Assembly: GCF_947502995.1 (NCBI RefSeq)
Contig: NZ_CANNBW010000019.1
Coordinates: 1-64,000 of the forward strand
Reading direction: 5' to 3'
From: an uncultured Tenacibaculum sp.
Lineage (GTDB): Bacteria > Bacteroidota > Bacteroidia > Flavobacteriales > Flavobacteriaceae
Length of the DNA stretch: 64,000 nt
Part shown: piece by piece, positions 27,805 to 34,439 of the stretch
Position numbering within the stretch: the stretch's first letter is position 1
How the letters are laid out: each line of letters begins with the position of its first letter
Position numbers and translations under genes: made by a program
The notes under the pieces: generated by a model
Seen by the model: the letters and a program-made list of their open reading frames with translations, nothing else
Told to the model about the DNA's origin: nothing
Database searches by the model: none

Positions 27805-29154
27805 ATGATGAAAAGACTTTTTTATTTACTCCCCCTAATTGTTGCATTTCCTTTATTTGCACAATATACCGATGTCATAAATTCAAATAGGCCAGGATTT
27901 TCTGAAAGTCCTTATAGTGTTGGTGTTGGAGTTTATCAACTAGAAACTAGCATTTTTCATAGGCAATTCGAAGCTCAGACTCCTATTTTTAGTAATCCAA
28001 GAGCTACTGGATTAGACTTGCATTTTAGAATGGGTGCCATAGATGAAAAGTTAGAATTTAGTCTTACAACTGCTTTGCAAAGCAATCAATTTGCTTTTAC
28101 AAATGTATTTCAATCTACAAGATCTCAGTTTAGTTTAGGTCAATTAACTATAGCTGCTAAGTATTTAGTGTATAAACCTACATATCAAGATAAGTCTAAA
28201 GAAATTAGAAGTTGGAAAAAAAGACATTCTTTTGACTGGAAAAGATGGATTCCTCACGTAGCTGTTTATGGAGGATTTAATGTTGGTTCTATTTTGAATG
28301 ATTTTCATTCTAGAGGTGGAATTACACCAAAGATTGGAGTTTTATTACAAAATGAGTTTTCACACAAACTAAATGTAGTTACAAATATCCACTACAATTA
28401 TATTGGAGGCTATTTACCAGAATTATCTTACGTAGTTACTGGAACCTATAATTTTAACGATAGATGGTCTGGATTTGCAGAACATCAAGCTTTATTTAAC
28501 AAACAAGAAAACCAAAGTAATTTGGGAGCTGGTGCAGCATATTTATTGAATAAAAACTTACAAATAAATTCATCACTTAGAGCTACTTTCCAAGAAGAAA
28601 CTGTTGGTTTTTATGGAAGTGTTGGAGTTTCTTATAGATTAGATAGACATGTTGATCAGTTTGAAGAACTTGATGAATTTGGAAATAAAATAGAAGACGA
28701 TGAAGTTCAAACCTATAATAAAGGTTTCTTTGGAAGAATGATTGATAAGATAAAAGGTATATTTAAGAAGAAAGATAAAACTGAACCTCAGTTAGAAGAA
28801 GGCACAACTATCGAAGAGGTAAACGAAAAACCAAGAGGTAGAACTCGTAAAAAGTCAATTTTAGATGATTTAACTAAAAAAGACGAAAAGGCAAAAAAGA
28901 AAACTACCAAAGAAAAGAAGAAAGCTGCCAAAAAGAAGAAAAAAGCAGAAGAAAAAGCACTAAGGAAAGCTCAAAAAGAAAAGGAGAAAGAAGAAAAAAG
29001 AAAGAAAAAAGAACAAGAAAAGCTAGAAAAAGAAATTAAAAAATTAGAAGAAGAACTGAAAAAAGAAGAGGAAGAAGAAAAAAAGAAAGAGGAAAAGAAA
29101 AAGAAGAAAGAAAAAGACAAAAAAGAGAAAGAAGAACAAAAAGAAGACCAATAG
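27805..29154 (+). CDS. Outer-membrane beta-barrel protein with Lys/Glu-rich tail
   Basis: 449 residues from ATG 27805 (or 27808). A longer frame opens at 27754, but a TATGTTTG box at 27769-27776 lies inside it, so the shorter start, giving signal peptide MKRLFYLLPLIVAFPLFAQ, is preferred. Residues about 20-290 are alternating strands typical of a barrel (INSNRPGFSESPYSVGVGVYQLE is like transporter/DUF6588-type proteins called MetA-pathway transporters). The last 110 or so residues are almost only Lys and Glu with some Ala, a long charged helix that would sit outside the barrel. Function unknown. Confidence 0.75.
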   Translation: MMKRLFYLLPLIVAFPLFAQYTDVINSNRPGFSESPYSVGVGVYQLETSIFHRQFEAQTPIFSNPRATGLDLHFRMGAIDEKLEFSLTTALQSNQFAFTNVFQSTRSQFSLGQLTIAAKYLVYKPTYQDKSKEIRSWKKRHSFDWKRWIPHVAVYGGFNVGSILNDFHSRGGITPKIGVLLQNEFSHKLNVVTNIHYNYIGGYLPELSYVVTGTYNFNDRWSGFAEHQALFNKQENQSNLGAGAAYLLNKNLQINSSLRATFQEETVGFYGSVGVSYRLDRHVDQFEELDEFGNKIEDDEVQTYNKGFFGRMIDKIKGIFKKKDKTEPQLEEGTTIEEVNEKPRGRTRKKSILDDLTKKDEKAKKKTTKEKKKAAKKKKKAEEKALRKAQKEKEKEEKRKKKEQEKLEKEIKKLEEELKKEEEEEKKKEEKKKKKEKDKKEKEEQKEDQ

Positions 29155-29172
29155 AAATCATACATTTGTTTT

Positions 29173-30291
29173 ATGATTCAACTAAAGGAAATAAAAACAA
29201 GAAAGGAAATAAAACAATTTGTTTTATTTCCTTTTTCTTTATACAAAGGCAATAAATACTGGGTTCCTCCTATTATTAACGATGAAATAAATAATTTCGA
29301 TAGTAATGTTAATCCTGTTTTCGAACACGCTGATGCTAGACTTTTTGTCGCTATTAGAAATAAAAAAATAGTTGGTCGTATTGCTGTGATTATAAATAAC
29401 TACGAAGTTGAAAAACAAGGAATAAAAAAAGTACGTTTTGGCTGGTTTGAAGTTATTGATGATATTGAAGTTACCAAAGTTTTAATAAATAAAGCGAAGG
29501 AAATAGGAAAAGAAAAAGGCCTAGAATATGTTGAAGGTCCTGTAGGCTTTAATAATTTAGATAAAACAGGTGTTTTAACCGAAGGATTTGATCATATTGG
29601 GACTATGATCACTTGGTACAATCTTCCTTACTATAAAGATCATTTAGAACAATTAGGTTTTGTTAAAGAAAAAGAATATTTAGAAAACAAATTCGAATTT
29701 AAAAATGTAAATGCAAAGAAATACGAGAAAGCAGGAAATTTAATCCAAAGAAGATATAACTTAAAAGAGATTACATTTACAAATACCAAAGACATTATGC
29801 CTTATGTAGATGAAATGTTCGAATTATTTAGTAAAACTTATTCTAAGTTATCTACTTATGTTCCTATTTCTAATGCGCAAATAGAGTTTTTTAAGAAAAA
29901 ATACATTTCATTTATCAATCCTGAATACATTAAATTTGTTGTAGATAGTGAAAATAAAATGGTCGCATTTTCTATAGTTATGCCTTCTTTCTCTAAAGCT
30001 TTACAAAAGGCTAAAGGAAAATTATTTCCATTTGGTTTATTTCATTTACTAAGAGCTAGAAAATACGCAAAGGATATTACCTTTTATTTAATCGGAGTAC
30101 ATCCTGATTATCAAAACAAAGGAGTAACAGCAATCATTTTTAGAGAAAATATAAGAACATTTACAGCTAAAGGAATTCAAAATTGTATTAGAACTCCTGA
30201 ATTAGAAGACAATACAGCTATTTTCAAAATTTGGAAAGATTTTCAACCAGTTACACATAAAAGAAGACGAACTTATCGATTAAATTTATAA
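29173..30291 (+). CDS. GNAT-fold acetyltransferase-like protein
   Basis: 372 residues without signal peptide. The N-terminal half contains KTRKEIKQFVLFPFSLYKGN and VPPIINDE, and the C-terminal half has the acetyl-CoA binding pattern YLIGVHPDYQNKGVTAIIF of GNAT motif A. Large proteins of this type are widespread in Bacteroidota and usually called N-acetyltransferase; the substrate is unknown. The stop overlaps the rsmE start, so the two are probably co-transcribed. Confidence 0.7.
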   Translation: MIQLKEIKTRKEIKQFVLFPFSLYKGNKYWVPPIINDEINNFDSNVNPVFEHADARLFVAIRNKKIVGRIAVIINNYEVEKQGIKKVRFGWFEVIDDIEVTKVLINKAKEIGKEKGLEYVEGPVGFNNLDKTGVLTEGFDHIGTMITWYNLPYYKDHLEQLGFVKEKEYLENKFEFKNVNAKKYEKAGNLIQRRYNLKEITFTNTKDIMPYVDEMFELFSKTYSKLSTYVPISNAQIEFFKKKYISFINPEYIKFVVDSENKMVAFSIVMPSFSKALQKAKGKLFPFGLFHLLRARKYAKDITFYLIGVHPDYQNKGVTAIIFRENIRTFTAKGIQNCIRTPELEDNTAIFKIWKDFQPVTHKRRRTYRLNL

Positions 30292-31004
30292 TGCAACTAT
30301 TTTTTAATCCAGAAATAACAAAGGAAACTAAAGAAATCATCTTTAATAAAGAAGAAAGTCGTCACATTGTCAAAGTACTTCGAAAAAACAGTGATGATAA
30401 ACTTATTATAACCAATGGTAAAGGAACAGTTTTTACCGCTACCATAATAGTACCTAGCGATAAAAAATGTGTTGCTAAGATTATAGATTTTGAGCAAAAA
30501 ACTAAAGAATGGAATTATCATCTTCATTTAGCTATTGCTCCTACCAAAAACATGGATCGTTTAGAATGGTTTGTTGAAAAGGCCACAGAAATAGGTATTG
30601 ATGAAATAACCCCAATAATCTGTAACAATTCAGAAAGAAAAGTTGTAAAAACAGAACGTTTACATAAAATAATGTTAGCTGCCATGAAACAATCTTTAAA
30701 GTTTCATGCAGTGACTATTAATGAACCTATAAAATTTTCAGAATTTATTAAACAAGAAAATTCTGGAGACAAGTTTATTGCTCATTGTTATCCTTCGGAG
30801 AAAACAAGTTTAAACAATGTATCTAGTTTCAATTCTAATATTACTATTTTAATTGGTCCGGAAGGAGATTTTTCTGAAGAAGAAGTATCATTAGCCACGC
30901 AGTCCAATTACACAACTATATCATTAGGAAAAAGTCGTTTAAGAACAGAAACTGCAGCTTTAACAGCTGTTCAACATATTAGTTTTTTACATTATAATAG
31001 CTAA
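30291..31004 (+). CDS. rsmE: 16S rRNA (uracil1498-N3)-methyltransferase
   Basis: 237 residues. RsmE methylates N3 of U1498 in 16S rRNA at the decoding centre, using SAM. Seen: the N-terminal PUA-like domain with ESRHIVKVLRKNSDD, then the SPOUT knot domain with ATKxMDRLEWFVEKATEIG-like segment, LIGPEGDFSEEEV and LGKSRLRTETAALTA, which form the SAM-binding trefoil knot. The start codon shares its first base with the last base of the preceding gene's stop. Confidence 0.95.
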   Translation: MQLFFNPEITKETKEIIFNKEESRHIVKVLRKNSDDKLIITNGKGTVFTATIIVPSDKKCVAKIIDFEQKTKEWNYHLHLAIAPTKNMDRLEWFVEKATEIGIDEITPIICNNSERKVVKTERLHKIMLAAMKQSLKFHAVTINEPIKFSEFIKQENSGDKFIAHCYPSEKTSLNNVSSFNSNITILIGPEGDFSEEEVSLATQSNYTTISLGKSRLRTETAALTAVQHISFLHYNS

Positions 31005-31104
31005 CTATATGTAATTAAGGGGAAAAGTACCCGTTCTATAAATTTCATAAAATCATTTATTTTATTAAATTTATGTCCCCCTAACCCCAACCAAAGATCA
31101 ATTT

Positions 31105-32250
31105 ATGCTACTAGCATTTAACATAACCGATGTTTTTAATGTATTTTTACTTGGAAGTGCTTTATTAGGTTTTTGCCTAAGCCTTTTCATGTTTTTTTCT
31201 AAATATGGTAAAAATAAAAGTCTACTGTTCTTAAACTTAATGATATTAACTATTGCCCTTAACAACTTTCAATCTTGGGCTTTAGCTTTAAATTTATTTC
31301 AACATAAGTTTATGTTGAGTTACATTCAAATTCCTTGGCATTTTTTAAGCGGTCCTTTCTTTTATGCATTTTTAGTTAATTATTTAGACATTGTAGATCA
31401 TCAAAAAAAGCTATTAAAATATTTTGTTTTTGTCTTTTTATTGATGTGTATTGCACAAGTGAGTTTTGTAATATTCTCTTCTACCGGAGGAGCTTCTGAA
31501 AAAGAACTAGATTATATTTACGAACGTTATACTTCTTTTGAAGAACTTATCAGCTTTATTAGTTCTATTAGTATTTTTGTGTATTCATATTATGTACTTC
31601 GAAAAAAAGAACAACTTTTTCAAAAAATTCTATCTTTTGATAATTTAAAATGGATTTATAACTTTTTTAAACTTACAGGTATTGTTTACTTACTTTGGGT
31701 TTTTGCATTGGTTATTAAATTCAGTTTAAACTTCTCTGGATTTATTTATTCTTACTATCCTTTACGAATATCTACAACTGTAATTATTTTCATTTTAGGA
31801 TATCAGGGAATTAAATATTTGAGAATATTAAAAGAAAGAAAACATATTAGAGAGGAAAGTGAAAACGAAACTATAGCTGAAATTCAAGAAGAAAAAGAAC
31901 TCTCTACCAAATATGAAGAACACTTTTTAAATGTTGATTCTTTTGTAAAAACAAATAAAAAATTTTTGCAACCAAAATATACACTCCAAAACTTATCTAA
32001 AGATGTAAGTATAGGAACAAGTACTTTATCTGCTATAATAAATAATAATGCTAAAAAAAGTTTTGTTGACTATATTAATGAAATGAGAGTAGAACAAGCA
32101 AAAAAATTTTTACTTAACCCAAAATACGAGAGCTACACTATTGCTTCTATTGGTTTAGAATCGGGTTTTAACTCTAAATCTGCATTTTATGACGTTTTCA
32201 AGAAACACGCTGGATGCACTCCTTTAGCCTTTAAAAACTCAAATTGTTAA
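31105..32250 (+). CDS. Membrane-anchored AraC family regulator
   Basis: 381 residues. Residues about 1-245 contain seven hydrophobic segments; a charged linker (KERKHIREESENETIAEIQEEKE) leads to an AraC/XylS DNA-binding domain at about 275-380 (YTLQNLSKDVSIGTSTLSAII and SYTIASIGLESGFNSKSAFYDVFKKH). The 7TM part should sense a membrane or external cue. Directly downstream are two small-RNA genes, each with a 31-bp dyad suited to a dimeric or two-headed AraC protein. I infer that this regulator activates them. It is not in an operon; about 100 bp separate it from rsmE. Confidence 0.85.
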   Translation: MLLAFNITDVFNVFLLGSALLGFCLSLFMFFSKYGKNKSLLFLNLMILTIALNNFQSWALALNLFQHKFMLSYIQIPWHFLSGPFFYAFLVNYLDIVDHQKKLLKYFVFVFLLMCIAQVSFVIFSSTGGASEKELDYIYERYTSFEELISFISSISIFVYSYYVLRKKEQLFQKILSFDNLKWIYNFFKLTGIVYLLWVFALVIKFSLNFSGFIYSYYPLRISTTVIIFILGYQGIKYLRILKERKHIREESENETIAEIQEEKELSTKYEEHFLNVDSFVKTNKKFLQPKYTLQNLSKDVSIGTSTLSAIINNNAKKSFVDYINEMRVEQAKKFLLNPKYESYTIASIGLESGFNSKSAFYDVFKKHAGCTPLAFKNSNC

Positions 32251-32268
32251 TTTTTTTTATCCTTAATT

Positions 32269-32331
32269 AGTCCGAAAACATCCAAATCATAAGTTTTAGG
32301 ACTTTATTTTAAGATCTCAATTTTATATTTG
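32269..32331 (+). promoter_or_regulatory. Operator dyad and promoter of small RNA 1
   Basis: AGTCCGAAAAC (32269-32279) and GTTTTAGGACT (32293-32303) form an inverted repeat with one mismatch. The 31-bp core (32271-32301) matches a second site at 32473-32503 in 27 of 31 positions. TATATTTG (32324-32331), an exact -7 box, starts 22 nt after the core. There is no good -33 box, which fits activator-dependent transcription. Confidence 0.65.
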
Positions 32332-32337
32332 AATAGT

Positions 32338-32462
32338 ATACTTAATAAAGTAAGACTAACTTAATGCTTTATTTTATTAAGTTTTTACGAAGAATTATAG
32401 AGAGGAAACTCTCTATGAAGAGGGAAAAGCCAAAACACTGTTTATCAACAGTGTTTTTTTTT
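32338..32462 (+). ncRNA. Candidate small RNA 1, downstream of AraC regulator
   Basis: About 125 nt with no useful open frame. Predicted parts in order: hairpin closing CTTAATAAA (32341-32349) with TTATTAAG near 32381; a perfect hairpin ATAGAGAG-GAAA-CTCTCTAT (32397-32416) with a GNRA-type loop; an unpaired GAAGAGGGAAAAGCC; and terminator AACACTGTT-TATC-AACAGTGTT (32434-32455) with eight T. The 5' end is inferred from the -7 box and is approximate. Confidence 0.65.
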
Positions 32463-32472
32463 GATAAAGTTG

Positions 32473-32533
32473 TCCTAAAACATCCAAACCATATGTTTCA
32501 GGAGTCTATAAACGAACAACTTAACTATCTTTG
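32473..32533 (+). promoter_or_regulatory. Operator dyad and promoter of small RNA 2
   Basis: TCCTAAAACAT (32473-32483) and ATGTTTCAGGA (32493-32503) form an inverted repeat with one mismatch. TATCTTTG (32526-32533) begins exactly 22 nt after the dyad, the same spacing as at small RNA 1, and both -7 boxes continue with GAAT. The dyad starts only 10 bp after the terminator of small RNA 1. Confidence 0.65.
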
Positions 32534-32539
32534 AATCGA

Positions 32540-32633
32540 AAACTTACATAAACCAGTAAATATATTTAGGGATTAATATTTACTACTTTCTTCACAAAAA
32601 AAACACCATTAGAAGGGAATGGTGTTTTTTTTT
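32540..32633 (+). ncRNA. Candidate small RNA 2, downstream of AraC regulator
   Basis: About 94 nt, no open frame. AGTAAATAT (32555-32563) pairs with ATATTTACT (32576-32584), presenting the loop ATTTAGGGATTA. The terminator AAACACCATT-AGAAGGG-AATGGTGTTT (32601-32627) has nine T and presents AAGGG in its loop. The sequence is unlike small RNA 1 except for exposed GGGA or AAGGG motifs. The following DUF4159 gene begins after this terminator, so it is separately expressed or depends on readthrough. Confidence 0.6.
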
Positions 32634-32666
32634 ATTTATATCTTGGTTATCGCTTACAGAGGCCTT

Positions 32667-33308
32667 ATGAAATATATACTATCTATCTTAATATTTACTA
32701 TATCATTATTTACTAATGCTCAACAGATTGGTATTTTAAAATATGGAGGTGGCGGAGATTGGTATGCTAATCCTACTTCTTTACCTAACCTAATTAACTT
32801 TAGCAACAGAAATACAAAAACTTCTATAGATTATAATATAGCTACTGTAACACCAGATAGTGAAGATATTTTTAGTTTACCTATTGTTTTTTTAACCGGA
32901 CACGGAAATGTTTATTTTGATGATGCTTCTGTAGAGAATTTAAGAAAGTATCTAATATCTGGAGGTTTTATTCATATTTCAGATAATTATGGATTAGATA
33001 AGTATATTCGTCGTGAAATGAAAAAAGTATTTCCTAAACTTAATTTTCAAGAAATACCTGTTTCTCACCCTATTTATCATCAAACATTTGATTTTCCAAA
33101 AGGATTACCTAAAATTCATGAACATGATAAAAAAGCTCCTCAAGGATTTGGCTTATTCTACGAAGGTAGGTTAATTGCTTTTTACGATTATGAAAGTGAT
33201 TTAAGTGATGGCTGGGAAGATGAATCAATTCATAATAACCCAAAAGAAACAAGAGAAAAAGCTTTACGAATGGGAGCCAATATTATTGAATTTGCTTTTA
33301 AGAACTAA
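32667..33308 (+). CDS. DUF4159 domain protein, exported
   Basis: 214 residues from ATG 32667 with signal peptide MKYILSILIFTISLFTNAQ; upstream in-frame codons run through the small RNA 2 terminator and are not used. The body matches DUF4159: ILKYGGGGDWYANPTSLPNL, VFLTGHGNVYFDD, LRKYLISGGFIHISDNYG and a C-terminal WEDESIHNNP. The fold is thought to resemble glutamine-amidotransferase-like domains, but no activity is established. Periplasmic location is inferred. Confidence 0.8.
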   Translation: MKYILSILIFTISLFTNAQQIGILKYGGGGDWYANPTSLPNLINFSNRNTKTSIDYNIATVTPDSEDIFSLPIVFLTGHGNVYFDDASVENLRKYLISGGFIHISDNYGLDKYIRREMKKVFPKLNFQEIPVSHPIYHQTFDFPKGLPKIHEHDKKAPQGFGLFYEGRLIAFYDYESDLSDGWEDESIHNNPKETREKALRMGANIIEFAFKN

Positions 33309-33310
33309 AA

Positions 33311-33826
33311 CTACAACTCCTTTCCGTAATAGTTCAAATCAATTAATTCTCCATTAGTAGTTCGATAGTCATTCGAAATTGTACCTTCTAAACGAAAACC
33401 ACATCTTTCAGCTAATGCAATACTCCTAACGTTTCGCTGAGATATTCTACAGAAAAGTTTTTTAAAACCATGCTTTTTAACGACACTTTCTAATAACGTT
33501 ATAAAACTTTTAGTAATAATACCCTTCCCTTCAAAATTAACATCTATAAAAGCTCCTAATTCTGTTTTTGGTATAGACCAATCTATATTCTTAAAATCAA
33601 TAAAACCAATCAATTTTTCATTTTTAAAAATAAGATAAGGATAGTATGTTCTTAGTTTTATTTTATCTTCTATCGTTCTGCAATAATTTAAAGTACTTTC
33701 TTTAGTTTGGGTATATTTTATTGTTCCTGCAAAAAAATCTTCTAATCTACTTTTATTGTTTTGAATTAACTCAAAAAAAATCTCAGCATCTTCTATAGTT
33801 AACAATCGTATAGTAAAATTATCCAT
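33311..33826 (-). CDS. GNAT family N-acetyltransferase (RimJ/RimL-like)
   Basis: 171 residues. IRLLTIEDAEIFFELIQNNK at the start, IGFIDFKNID, LGAFIDVNFEGKGIITKSF (acetyl-CoA motif A with a GKG turn) and LAERCGFRLEGTI near the end are typical of RimJ/RimL-type enzymes, which acetylate N-terminal amines of ribosomal or other proteins, or small molecules. Substrate unknown. It lies tail-to-tail with the DUF4159 gene, 2 bp apart. Confidence 0.85.
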   Translation of the reverse strand: MDNFTIRLLTIEDAEIFFELIQNNKSRLEDFFAGTIKYTQTKESTLNYCRTIEDKIKLRTYYPYLIFKNEKLIGFIDFKNIDWSIPKTELGAFIDVNFEGKGIITKSFITLLESVVKKHGFKKLFCRISQRNVRSIALAERCGFRLEGTISNDYRTTNGELIDLNYYGKEL

Positions 33827-33885
33827 TTCATTAAATTTAATACCTCAAAGAAACGAACAAGAGAAAATATAAATATTGACTGAAG

Positions 33886-34422
33886 TCACGTTTTTTTAAT
33901 TCTACTTAATGTTTCAGAAGCCATTCTTAAATAACTTGCAATATGTTTGTGAGGAATTTCTTGAAAAAGCTCTGGGTTTCTATGTAATACTTTCTGATAC
34001 CTTTCTTCAGGGGACGTTAGTAATAAGTCTTTTTCTCTTTCAAATTGATATAATATAATTTCTTGTAATATTTCATTCCACAATTTTAAATACTCGGTAT
34101 TCGTATCTAAAAAATTGTAAAATTCTTGTTTTGAAATATAAAAAACAGCAGTCTTTTTTAGTGCTTTTATTTCAAGATTACTAATTGAATTAGATAAAAA
34201 GGAATCTATTGCGGTGATAATTGAGTTTTTATACCCAAAATACATCACATGTTCTTCTGTATTATTGGTAAAGAAAACTTTTACACTACCCGATATTATA
34301 AAATAAATATTAGTATCCTTAGATCCTTTAGCTTTTATAAACTCATCTCTTTTGAAGGTTTTCTGTTTTGTTAAAATACCTTCTTCTAAAATTTTGTTTT
34401 TTAATAATTGATAATTTTTCAA
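33886..34422 (-). CDS. Crp/Fnr family regulator
   Basis: 178 residues, apparently from a TTG at 34422. A cyclic-nucleotide-binding-like sensor barrel (TNIYFISGSVKVFFTNNTEEHVMYFGYKNS) and a short C-terminal winged helix (IPHKHIASYLRMASETLSRIKK) are visible; SPEERYQKVLHRNPE is a common linker in Bacteroidota members. No cysteines for an Fe-S cluster. It starts 17 bp after the GH3 fusion gene ends and may be co-transcribed with it. Confidence 0.8.
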   Translation of the reverse strand: MKNYQLLKNKILEEGILTKQKTFKRDEFIKAKGSKDTNIYFIISGSVKVFFTNNTEEHVMYFGYKNSIITAIDSFLSNSISNLEIKALKKTAVFYISKQEFYNFLDTNTEYLKLWNEILQEIILYQFEREKDLLLTSPEERYQKVLHRNPELFQEIPHKHIASYLRMASETLSRIKKT

Positions 34423-34439
34423 AACAGTTGAATTACTAT

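Noticed and set aside
28971..29165. Ser/Phe-rich minus-strand frame
   Set aside because: It is the complement of the Lys/Glu-rich tail of the plus-strand barrel gene.
32619..32666. Upstream extension of the DUF4159 protein
   Set aside because: It would be translated from the small RNA 2 terminator hairpin and T run and would spoil the signal peptide.
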